This document shows positions 25,243-32,203 of a stretch of 36,114 nucleotides of DNA, in pieces. The notes below the pieces were generated by a model, which was not told the DNA's origin, searched no databases, and saw only the letters and a program-made list of their open reading frames with translations. Made by a program: the position numbers and the translations under genes. Each line of letters begins with the position of its first letter. Positions within the stretch are counted from its first letter, which is position 1. This DNA comes from Rhodanobacter sp. 67-28 (lineage in GTDB: Bacteria > Pseudomonadota > Gammaproteobacteria > Xanthomonadales > Rhodanobacteraceae), in the NCBI GenBank assembly GCA_001898415.1, contig MKTU01000045.1, positions 1-36,114 of the forward strand. Direction: 5' to 3'.

Positions 25243-26748
25243 TTACCGGGCGCCGTACAACGCCTTCACGTCGCGGGTCAGCGCGGACTGGCTGTCGGCG
25301 CGCGAGTAGAACATGTGGCCACCGGGGTACTCCTTCACCTGCACGCGGGTCGGGTCGCCCATGGCCGGCATCTGGTCGACCGCCAGCACCGAGACCATGA
25401 ACGGGCAGGAGAGGTCGTCCCAGCCGTGCGCGATCAGCACGCGCAGCTTCGGATCGTTGGCCACCGCCTCGCGCAGCTGGCTGACCGAGCCTTCGCGGGC
25501 ATCGTCGTCCTCGTGCCACAGGCGGTTCACCTCGTAGCTCAGCGCGTTGTAGCGGCCGGCGACTTTCCAGCCCACGGTCTGGGTGACGAAGTTGACCATC
25601 GCGCTGGTGGTCGGCGCGATGATGCTGTTGAGCAGCGGGTCGCCGGTGCGCTGCGAGGGCGCATGCGGGAACGGGTCCCAGGCGGTGACGTTGGAATCGT
25701 AGCGGCTGCCCAGCTTGCCCTCGGCGCGGTACACCTCGCGCAGGTAGGCCTGGGTCTCGATGCGACCGCCGGAGCGCTTGACGAACACCGGGTCCAGCCC
25801 GGTCAGCTCGGTCACTTTCCGGATCATCGCCTCGGTGGCGGCCGGATCGGAGCGGCCCTTCATCAGCGTGGTCGCGTACTCGCCGCGGGTGTAGGCGATG
25901 ATCGGCGCCATCGCCTCGGCACTGAGCTTGCCCTCGCGCTCCAGGTGGGCGGCGGCGATCGAAGGCAGGGTGGTCATCCACGGCAGCGGCGAGACGGTGT
26001 CGTCGCTCCACGCCGACGGATCGAGGTAGGGCGAGATCAGCGTCACGCCGCTCATCGCCACGCCCAGCTGGGTCTGCATGTACTCGGTGATGCGCGGGCC
26101 GCGGAAGCCGCCGTAGCTTTCGCCCACGTAGTACTTGCGCGAATCCATGCGGCCGTTCTTCACCAGCCAGTCGTACATGATGCGCGAGAGGTACTTGATG
26201 TCGACGTCGGTGCTGTAGAAATCCTTGGTCGCCTGCTTGTCGTCGACCAGCGCGCGGCTGTAGCCGGTGCCCACCGGGTCGATGAAGACCAGGTCGGTGA
26301 AGCCCAGCCAGGTCCCGGGATTGTCGTGCAGCACCGGCGGGTCGGAGGGCGAGTCGCCGGCATCGCCGAAGCTCACTTTCTTCGGGCCGATCGCGCCCAG
26401 GTTGAGGTAGACCGACGAGGCGCCCGGGCCGCCGTTGAGCGCGAAGGTCACCGGGCGGTCCTTGCCGGGGATGGTGTAGGCGGTGAACACCACCTCGGCG
26501 GTCTTGTTGCCCTTCTCGTCGCGCACCGGCAGCGAACCCACGGTGACGGTGTACTTGAGCGTCCTGCCGTCGACCGTGGTGGTCTGCGTCACGTGCGCGT
26601 CGGCCGGAAACGGCGGCAGCTGGAAGCCGTCCTTGCCCGCGGCGTCGGCGCTTGCCGCCGGCTTGTGGCTGTCGGCCGCCATCACGGTGGTAGTGAACCC
26701 CGTCAACAGCAGGGCGGCCATCAGGGCGAACGGCAGGGACTTGCGCAC
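25243..26748 (-). CDS. Exported S10 family serine carboxypeptidase
   Basis: 501 residues with a signal peptide (about 1-24). The nucleophile is in VGESYGGFRG (about 208), the Asp in HGWDDLSCPF (about 444) and the His in YPGGHMFYS (about 476), the order of the S10 triad. The oxyanion-side NGGPGASSVYLNLGAIGP matches the family. S10 enzymes remove C-terminal residues at acidic pH; in this order they are found as periplasmic or secreted enzymes. The start is GTG with GAGGAG 7-9 bp upstream. Its target is unknown. Confidence 0.93.
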   Translation of the reverse strand: MRKSLPFALMAALLLTGFTTTVMAADSHKPAASADAAGKDGFQLPPFPADAHVTQTTTVDGRTLKYTVTVGSLPVRDEKGNKTAEVVFTAYTIPGKDRPVTFALNGGPGASSVYLNLGAIGPKKVSFGDAGDSPSDPPVLHDNPGTWLGFTDLVFIDPVGTGYSRALVDDKQATKDFYSTDVDIKYLSRIMYDWLVKNGRMDSRKYYVGESYGGFRGPRITEYMQTQLGVAMSGVTLISPYLDPSAWSDDTVSPLPWMTTLPSIAAAHLEREGKLSAEAMAPIIAYTRGEYATTLMKGRSDPAATEAMIRKVTELTGLDPVFVKRSGGRIETQAYLREVYRAEGKLGSRYDSNVTAWDPFPHAPSQRTGDPLLNSIIAPTTSAMVNFVTQTVGWKVAGRYNALSYEVNRLWHEDDDAREGSVSQLREAVANDPKLRVLIAHGWDDLSCPFMVSVLAVDQMPAMGDPTRVQVKEYPGGHMFYSRADSQSALTRDVKALYGAR

Positions 26749-26965
26749 AGGCGTCTCCTCGGGCGTAAAGAGCGAAGACTAAACGCGCGGCGCACGTGCC
26801 GAGTGTGCTGAAAGGCATGGGTCGACGGCGCGCTGCAGCGCGGCGCCCGCTACACGCCTCATCCCGGCCTGGCGTTGCGTGCGGCGATGCAGGGCAGGGC
26901 GTGGCGCTGGCGCGCCATCGGCTGGCGGTGGACGATGTGGCGAGCGGCGGCCTGCTGCGCGCTGA

Positions 26966-27409
26966 TCAGCCGCGCGCCAGCGCGCCTTCGATGAACTGCT
27001 GCAGCTGCGCCGCGTTCAGCGCACCGGATTGCCGCGCGATCTCGCGGCCCTGCCTGAACATGACCAGGGTGGGGATGCTGCGGATGTTGAAGCGCGCGGC
27101 GATCTGCGGTTGGGCTTCGGTGTCCAGCTTGGCCAGCCGCAGGCGCGGCTCGAACCTGCCGGCGGCCTGCACGAACACCGGCGCGAAACCGACGCACGGC
27201 CCGCACCACGGCGCCCAGAAATCCACCAGCACCGGCAGGTCGCCGCGGCCGGCTATCGCGTCGAAGTTCGCGGTCGTGAGTTCCGCCGGATGCCCCTCGA
27301 ACAAGCCATGCTTGCAGCGGCCGCAGTTCGGGTGCTCGGCGACACGCTCGGCGGGCACGCGGTTGAGCGCGCCGCAATGCGGGCAGGGGATGGTCAGTGC
27401 GGTGCTCAT
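26966..27409 (-). CDS. trxC: Thioredoxin 2 (zinc-containing)
   Basis: 147 residues, the length of TrxC. The N-terminal zinc finger uses C9, C12, C29 and C32 (IPCPHCGALN, EHPNCGRCKHG), and the thioredoxin domain has the active site WCGPC (C69, C72) in FWAPWCGPCVGFAPVF. It reduces disulfides in the cytoplasm and is typically induced by oxidants. GGAG lies about 6 bp before the ATG. It lies 86 bp downstream of msrB on the same strand, so it may be part of the same oxidative-stress transcript. Confidence 0.95.
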   Translation of the reverse strand: MSTALTIPCPHCGALNRVPAERVAEHPNCGRCKHGLFEGHPAELTTANFDAIAGRGDLPVLVDFWAPWCGPCVGFAPVFVQAAGRFEPRLRLAKLDTEAQPQIAARFNIRSIPTLVMFRQGREIARQSGALNAAQLQQFIEGALARG

Positions 27410-27495
27410 GGCGGACTCCGGCAACGGGCGGGCGACGCCCTGCAGTGCAGATGGCGGCGCGCGCGGCGAAATCCAAGCCGGCCGCGGCTGGCGGG

Positions 27496-28098
27496 TCAGG
27501 CCGTCCGGCGCGGCACGAACCGCAACGCCACCGAGTTCATGCAGTAGCGCAGGCCGGTCGGGCGCGGGCCGTCGTTGAAGACGTGGCCGAGGTGGCTGTC
27601 GCAGCCCTTGCAGCTGATGGCCGTGCGCGTCATGCCGAACAGGTGGTCGGTCGCCTCGACCAGGTTGCGCCGCGCGATCGGCTGCCAGAAGCTCGGCCAG
27701 CCGGTGCCGGAGTCGAACTCGGTGGCGGCGTCGTAAAGCGCGGTGCCGCAGGCGATGCAGCGGAACAGGCCGGGCACGGCGGGGCGTTCGTGCTCGCCGC
27801 TGAATGCTCGCTCGGTGCCTGCGTGACGCATGATTTCGTACGACGCCGGCGACAGCCGCTGCCGCCACTGCGCGTCGCTCAGCACCAGCTTCGGTACCTC
27901 GCGCGCGCCGAGGTCGCGGCCCGCACCGTCGAAGATCTCCAGCAGCACGTTGCCGGCGTCGCCCACCGGCGTGTTGGCCGCCGCGTGCAGCCGCGGCACC
28001 AGCCAGCCGCCACCCACGGCCAGCAGGGCACCGCCGCCGAGCGCGGCGCGCAGGAAGCGGCGGCGATCCATCGCGAGGGTTTCATCGAGTCGAGACAT
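27496..28098 (-). CDS. msrB: Peptide methionine-(R)-sulfoxide reductase with Tat signal
   Basis: 200 residues. A twin-arginine signal (DRRRFLRAALGGGALLAVGGG, about 11-31) directs it across the inner membrane folded. The MsrB domain has four zinc-binding cysteines (C114, C117, C163, C166), the GTGWPSFWQPI block and the catalytic C186 in GLRYCMNSVALRF. It repairs R-methionine sulfoxide in periplasmic proteins. The dipZ gene ends 43 bp before it on the same strand, and its product can bring electrons to the periplasm, so the two probably work together. Confidence 0.95.
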   Translation of the reverse strand: MSRLDETLAMDRRRFLRAALGGGALLAVGGGWLVPRLHAAANTPVGDAGNVLLEIFDGAGRDLGAREVPKLVLSDAQWRQRLSPASYEIMRHAGTERAFSGEHERPAVPGLFRCIACGTALYDAATEFDSGTGWPSFWQPIARRNLVEATDHLFGMTRTAISCKGCDSHLGHVFNDGPRPTGLRYCMNSVALRFVPRRTA

Positions 28099-28141
28099 GA
28101 CGGCCTCCCGGGTTGCGGAATGGGTGGAATGGCGGATCGGA

Positions 28142-29863
28142 TCAGCCGAAGGTGAAGGCGTAGGCCCGCACACCGGGATCGAGGAAGGTGATCTTGAACA
28201 GGCGTTCGCCGCTGCCGTTGGCCTGGCGCACGAGTTGATACAGGCGCTGGCCGGTGACGGTACCGTTGCCATCGGCGTCGGTATCCATGCCGTGGTCGGC
28301 GCCGGGCGGCTTGCCGTCGATGGTGACGCGGTAGCGGATCGGCTTGCCGTCCGCCGCCGGGCCGAGCACCAGGTGCAGGTCGCGGCCGCGGAAGCGATAG
28401 ACGATGGCGCCGCCGGCCTGCTCCAGTTGCGCGTTCTCGTCGTGCACGCTCCAGCGGCCGTCGAGCGACCACTGGTTGGTGGCCAGCGCGGCCGGTGCGT
28501 GATAGTCGTGCGCCTCGTCGCGCGTCACGCGGCCGCCGACGAAGTTCCTGGCGCGGGCATAGCCGACATAGGTCTCGGGCGAACGGGTGGGGTCATTCGA
28601 CGCGGCCGCTTCGACCCCGCGGTGGTCGAAGCGCACGTAGCCGCCCGGCAGGTTCTTCTGGCCGGCCTCGGTCAGCAACTGGCGGATCACGTCCTCGCTC
28701 TGCCGGTATTCGCCTTCGCCGAAATGGTGGTGGCGAATCTGTCCGCGCGCGTCGACGAAGTAGTGCGCGGGCCAGTACTGGTTGTCGAAGCCTTTCCAGA
28801 TCGCGTAGTGGTTGTCCAGCGCCACCGGGTAGTCGACGCCCAGATCCTTCACCGCCTTGGCGACGTTGGCCGGGTTCTTCTCGAAGGCGAACTCCGGCGC
28901 ATGCACGCCGATCACCACCAGGCCGTGGTCCTTGTACTTGTCGGCCCAGCCGCGCACGTACGGCAGCGCGCGGATGCAGTTGATGCAGGAATAGGTCCAG
29001 AAATCGACCAGCACCACCTTGCCGCGCAGCGATTCGGCGCTCAGCGGGGGGCTGTTGAGCCACTGCGTGGCGCCGGCCAGCGACGGGAACGCGCCTTCCA
29101 CCGGCAACGGCTCGCCGGCCTTCAGCTCGGGCTGCGGCGCCGGCGCCGGGCGCACGGCGTCGATCAGCTTCTGTTCGATGCCGCTGGTGCTGGCCAGCGA
29201 GACGCGGGTGAGCAGGCCGGTGTCCAGCCCCAGCGCGATCGCGGCCACGCCGCACAGCACCAGCACGCCGAGCGCACGACGCACCCATTCACCGGCGCCT
29301 AGCGAACGCTTCATCAGCACGAACACCCTGCCGCCGATCAGCAGGGCGAGGCCCAGCGAGGTGGCCGCGCCGGCGGCGTAGGTGAGCAGCAGCAGGGTGG
29401 TCTGCACGCTGGCGCCGTTCAATGCCGCGCCGGTCAGCAGCAGGCCGAGGATCGGCCCCGCGCACGGCGCCCACAGCAGGCCGGTGGCGACGCCGAGGCC
29501 GGCTGCGCCCCAGACCGAGTCGCCGTCCGCGGCCGAGCGCTGCGACAGCCGGTTGCCCAGCGCCACGAACGGGCGCGTGATCCACTCGGCCAGATGGGTC
29601 GACAGCAAGGTCAGCCCGAGGAAGGCCAGCACCGCCATCGCCACCCAGCGGCCGTACTGGTTCGCGTGCACCGCCCAGCCGCCGCCGAGCGCGGCCAGCG
29701 TGGCGACCACGGCGAAGGTGATCGCCATGCCCAGCAGCATCGGCAAGCCGTTGCGCATGAACGGCCGGTCGGAGCGGGCGAACACGAACGGCAGCACCGG
29801 CAGGATGCACGGGCTGAGGATGGTCAGGACGCCGCCGAGATAGGCGAGGATCAACACGAGCAT
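28142..29863 (-). CDS. dipZ: DipZ-like thiol:disulfide interchange protein (CcdA + thioredoxin-like)
   Basis: 573 residues. Residues 1-215 form the CcdA-type membrane part with six or more helices and the electron-carrying cysteines C19 (ILSPCILP) and C134 (WAPCAGP). Residues about 250-390 form a thioredoxin-like/TlpA domain with the active site C293-I-N-C296, and the rest (about 400-573) is the extra C-terminal domain of DipZ proteins. Electrons taken from cytoplasmic thioredoxin should pass through the membrane to the periplasmic domain. It is the first gene of the dipZ-msrB operon, about 25 bp after a SigF-like promoter. Confidence 0.93.
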   Translation of the reverse strand: MLVLILAYLGGVLTILSPCILPVLPFVFARSDRPFMRNGLPMLLGMAITFAVVATLAALGGGWAVHANQYGRWVAMAVLAFLGLTLLSTHLAEWITRPFVALGNRLSQRSAADGDSVWGAAGLGVATGLLWAPCAGPILGLLLTGAALNGASVQTTLLLLTYAAGAATSLGLALLIGGRVFVLMKRSLGAGEWVRRALGVLVLCGVAAIALGLDTGLLTRVSLASTSGIEQKLIDAVRPAPAPQPELKAGEPLPVEGAFPSLAGATQWLNSPPLSAESLRGKVVLVDFWTYSCINCIRALPYVRGWADKYKDHGLVVIGVHAPEFAFEKNPANVAKAVKDLGVDYPVALDNHYAIWKGFDNQYWPAHYFVDARGQIRHHHFGEGEYRQSEDVIRQLLTEAGQKNLPGGYVRFDHRGVEAAASNDPTRSPETYVGYARARNFVGGRVTRDEAHDYHAPAALATNQWSLDGRWSVHDENAQLEQAGGAIVYRFRGRDLHLVLGPAADGKPIRYRVTIDGKPPGADHGMDTDADGNGTVTGQRLYQLVRQANGSGERLFKITFLDPGVRAYAFTFG

Positions 29864-29894
29864 GGAGTTTCATCCGTGGGTGGTTGCCTGAGGA

Positions 29895-29920
29895 TTCGCC
29901 GCCGCCGCCGCCCGGGTTAC
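29895..29920 (-). promoter_or_regulatory. ECF SigF-like promoter for dipZ-msrB
   Basis: On the minus strand GTAACC (29920-29915), a 16-bp spacer and CGAA (29898-29895) precede dipZ by about 30 bp. The same GTAAC-N16-CGAA layout is found facing the sigma gene. It resembles the SigF motif I recall from Caulobacter. Confidence 0.65.
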
Positions 29921-29933
29921 CTGCGGGCAGGAG

Positions 29934-29959
29934 GTAACGTCGGCGCACGATGCGGCGAA
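29934..29959 (+). promoter_or_regulatory. ECF SigF-like promoter for the sigma/anti-sigma operon
   Basis: GTAACG (29934-29939), a 16-bp spacer and CGAA (29956-29959) lie about 60 bp before the sigma gene start. It is the mirror of the dipZ promoter, the -35 boxes being only 13 bp apart. Autoregulation is implied. Confidence 0.62.
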
Positions 29960-30021
29960 GACCCCGGTGAGCGTTCCGTCGTGGAGCGAACGGGTCGCAA
30001 GCCTTGACCGCCACCGCCTTC

Positions 30022-30657
30022 ATGGGTCTAGATAGTGGACTTTCCCATGGGATCAGTCCCGTCCGGACCGTGCCAGCCGAATCCGCCGCCGCCAGCGCCA
30101 GCGAATCGCCCGACCGGCGCCGGTCGGCGTGGATGGCCGCCGCGCAGGCCGGCGACCGGCGTGCCTACGAAAAACTGCTGGCCGATTCGGTGGCGCTGAT
30201 CCGCGCCGTGGCACGCCGCCAGGGTGTGGCGCCCGATCATCTGGATGACGTGGTGCAGGAAACCCTGATCACCGTGCATCGCGTGCGCCAGACCTACGAC
30301 CCCAGCCGTTCCTACGACGCCTGGCTCGGCGCGATCGCCGCTCGCCGCGCGATCGACTCCCTGCGCAGCCGCGGTCGCCGCGACAGCCGCGAACTGCACG
30401 ATGAATTCGCGCTCGACCGTCACCCGGATGCCGACGACGCCAGCGCCGCCACCGAAAGCGAGCAGCGCGCACAGCGCCTGCACGAGGCGATCGCCGAGTT
30501 GCCGCCCGGCCAGCGCGAGGCGGTGGAACAGCTTGGCCTGCGCGAGCGCTCGCTCAGCGAGGCGGCCGAGCTGACCGGGCGCAATACCGGCGCGCTGAAA
30601 GTGAACCTGCATCGCGCGCTGAAGGCACTGCGCGAACGTTTCCATGGAGAACCCTGA
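30022..30657 (+). CDS. ECF RNA polymerase sigma factor (SigF/ECF16-like)
   Basis: 211 residues. Region 2 starts at AWMAAAQAGDRRAYEKLL and includes the core-binding DDVVQETLITVHRVRQTYDP; region 4 includes AIAELPPGQREAVEQLGLRE with the HTH SLSEAAELTGRNTGALKVNL. The gene following is an NrsF/DUF1109 anti-sigma, which places the factor near the SigF (ECF16) group that answers oxidants or metals. The start is uncertain: ATG 30022 is given, TTG 30004, GTG 30070 and ATG 30133 are in frame, and the first 35 or so residues are low-complexity. Divergent from dipZ-msrB. Confidence 0.88.
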   Translation: MGLDSGLSHGISPVRTVPAESAAASASESPDRRRSAWMAAAQAGDRRAYEKLLADSVALIRAVARRQGVAPDHLDDVVQETLITVHRVRQTYDPSRSYDAWLGAIAARRAIDSLRSRGRRDSRELHDEFALDRHPDADDASAATESEQRAQRLHEAIAELPPGQREAVEQLGLRERSLSEAAELTGRNTGALKVNLHRALKALRERFHGEP

Positions 30658-30658
30658 C

Positions 30659-31315
30659 GTGACGGCCGATCCGCAATCCCACCAGGCGTTGATCGACCGC
30701 CTTGGCACCGACCTGGTGCCGGTGCGGCGGCTGCTGCCGCCAGGGCTGCGCACGGCCGGCTGGCTGCTGCTGGTGGCGGCGCTGGCGGCCGGCTTGCTGA
30801 TGCACTACGGCGCAGGTCCGATGCTGCGGCGCTGGGCCGCCACGCCGGACCTGGCCTGGGCCGGCATCGGCGCGGTGATCACCGCGATCAGCGCGGCGTG
30901 GGCCGCGTTCGCGCTGGCCGTGCCCGGGCGGCGTGCGGCATGGGCGTGGCTGCCGCTGCCCGGTGCCTTGCTGTGGATCGGTGCCAGCGGCCTCGGCTGC
31001 CTGCGCACGTGGCTCGCGCCGGGCACCGAAGTCGCCGGCCTGCAGCAGAGCGCCGACTGCCTGCTCTTCATCATCGGCTTCTCGATCCCGCTCTCCGCGC
31101 TGCTGGTCGTGCTGCTGCGCCGCGCCTGCCCGCTGCGGCCGGTGCTTGCCGCGGTGCTGATCGGCCTGGCCAGCGCCGCCGCCTCGGCCAGCCTGCTGGA
31201 GATCTGCCATGCGTTCGACTCCGCTGCCACCGACCTGCTGACGCACGCGCTGGCCGTCGCCGCGGTGGTGGCCGTCAACGCCGCCATGGGCGGGCGGTTG
31301 TTGTCGAAAGCGTAG
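30659..31315 (+). CDS. nrsF: NrsF-family (DUF1109) membrane anti-sigma factor
   Basis: 218 residues with six hydrophobic helices, the pattern of DUF1109/NrsF. In the SigF systems I recall, such proteins hold the sigma factor at the membrane and release it when cysteines are oxidised or bound by metal. Cysteines here are C114 (GLGCLRTW), C134 (ADCLLF), C157 (RACPLRP) and C183 (EICHAFD). I choose GTG 30659, one base after the sigma stop, because GGAG lies 9 bp upstream; an ATG at 30644 would overlap the sigma gene. The last 81 bp are repeated, diverged, at 31422-31502. Confidence 0.87.
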   Translation: MTADPQSHQALIDRLGTDLVPVRRLLPPGLRTAGWLLLVAALAAGLLMHYGAGPMLRRWAATPDLAWAGIGAVITAISAAWAAFALAVPGRRAAWAWLPLPGALLWIGASGLGCLRTWLAPGTEVAGLQQSADCLLFIIGFSIPLSALLVVLLRRACPLRPVLAAVLIGLASAAASASLLEICHAFDSAATDLLTHALAVAAVVAVNAAMGGRLLSKA

Positions 31316-31342
31316 GGATTCGGCAGAAGCGTCGCACGCGCC

Positions 31343-31367
31343 GCGTAGGGCGGGCACCGTCCGCCGG
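31343..31367 (+). repeat. REP-type palindromic unit 1
   Basis: Reads GCGTAGGGCGGGCACCGTCC plus GCCGG; an imperfect palindrome of the same family as the unit at 13625-13649. It lies 28 bp after the nrsF stop and points opposite to unit 2, giving a REPIN-like pair. Confidence 0.75.
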
Positions 31368-31395
31368 CTTTTGGCCTTGCGACATCGCGACAAGA

Positions 31396-31420
31396 GCGGC
31401 GGGCATTGCCCGCCCTACGC
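31396..31420 (-). repeat. REP-type palindromic unit 2
   Basis: The inverse partner of unit 1, with core GGCGGGCATTGCCCGCC and end CCTACGC. It ends one base before the duplicated nrsF fragment, so it marks the junction of the duplication. Confidence 0.78.
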
Positions 31421-31421
31421 T

Positions 31422-31502
31422 CTGTTGACGCATGCGCTGGCGGTGGCCGTGGTGGTGGCCGTCAATGCGGCGATGGGCGGGCGGCTGCTGTCGCGGGCCT
31501 GA
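31422..31502 (+). pseudogene. Diverged duplicate of the last 81 bp of nrsF
   Basis: Read in frame it gives 26 residues and a stop, 24 of them identical to the C-terminus of nrsF (LLTHALAV, then VAVNAAMGGRLLS in both). In the first 24 codons 10 of 72 bases differ and 9 of these changes are synonymous; the last three codons differ more and the stop is TGA instead of TAG. It has no start or upstream part and is not expressed as a protein. It is the remnant of an alternative allele rather than decaying DNA, since selection kept the reading frame. It ends 2 bp before the yajQ stop. Confidence 0.85.
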
Positions 31503-31504
31503 AC

Positions 31505-31987
31505 TCAGTCGCGGAAGTTGTCGAACTGCAGCGGCAGCTCGACCTCGGACTTGCGCAACACCGCCATCGCCGCCTGCAGGTCGTCGCGCTTCTTGCCGCT
31601 GACGCGCAGCTTGTCGCCGTTGATCTGCGCCTCGACCTTGAGCTTGGCCGCCTTCAGCTCGGCCACCAGTTTCTTCGCCACCGGCTGCTCGATGCCCTGC
31701 TTGACGGTGATCTTCTGCCGCGAGCCGCCCAGGTTGGTTTCCGGGTCGCCGACGTCCAGCGCACGGATGTCGATCTTCCGCGCGATCAGGCGGGCGCGCA
31801 GGATGTCCAGCATCTGCTGCAGCTGGAATTCGCTGGGGGCGCTCTGGGCGATCACGCCATCGTCCAGCACGTACTTCGCGTCCACGCCCTTGAAGTCGAA
31901 GCGCGTGCCGAGTTCGCGGTTGGCCTGGTCGACGGCATTGGTCAGTTCGTGCTTGTCGACTTCGGAGATCACGTCGAAGGAAGGCAT
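31505..31987 (-). CDS. yajQ: YajQ family nucleotide-binding protein
   Basis: 160 residues, the usual length. Start MPSFDVISEVDKHELTNAVD is the family's hallmark, followed by NRELGTRFDFKGVDAKY and the second ferredoxin-like half with GDKLRVSGKKRDDLQAAMAV. In Xanthomonas a YajQ protein binds cyclic di-GMP and controls virulence gene expression as a co-regulator; whether this copy does so is not known. The start ATG has only weak upstream purines. It converges on nrsF, and the gap now holds the REP pair and nrsF fragment. Confidence 0.95.
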   Translation of the reverse strand: MPSFDVISEVDKHELTNAVDQANRELGTRFDFKGVDAKYVLDDGVIAQSAPSEFQLQQMLDILRARLIARKIDIRALDVGDPETNLGGSRQKITVKQGIEQPVAKKLVAELKAAKLKVEAQINGDKLRVSGKKRDDLQAAMAVLRKSEVELPLQFDNFRD

Positions 31988-32061
31988 GGCGGCGGCTCGC
32001 TGGGAACAGGAGGCAAAGTGTAAGCGATGGCGCTGGGCGATAATGGCGCAACCCTCACTTC

Positions 32062-32168
32062 CGTCATTCCGGCGCAAGCCGGAATCCGGCGCCTTTCAAC
32101 GGACACAGTCACCGGGTCCCGGCTTGACCGACCCTTCGGTCGTTGAAAGGCGCCGCGCCGGGATGACG
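32062..32168. repeat. Compound inverted repeat, MITE-like
   Basis: Outer arms CGTCATTCCGGCGC (32062-32075) and GCGCCGGGATGACG (32155-32168) pair at 13 of 14 positions. Inner arms GGCGCCTTTCAACG (32088-32101) and CGTTGAAAGGCGCC (32141-32154) pair exactly. The outer ends match a widespread dispersed-repeat theme (CGTCATTCCGGC ... CCGGGATGACG). It lies between yajQ and the flavoprotein gene. Confidence 0.75.
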
Positions 32169-32203
32169 AACAACGAGCTTGATGGCGTGACCATGGTGAG
32201 TTC

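Noticed and set aside
26826-26862. Degenerate REP-like sequence with the palindrome CGCGCTGCAGCGCG
   Set aside because: Similarity to the 25-bp REP unit is too low to separate from GC-rich background.
30004-30036. TTGACC-N17-TCTAGA as a sigma70 promoter for the sigma factor gene
   Set aside because: The -10 is poor and the element lies at the probable start codon; the GTAAC-N16-CGAA element upstream fits better.
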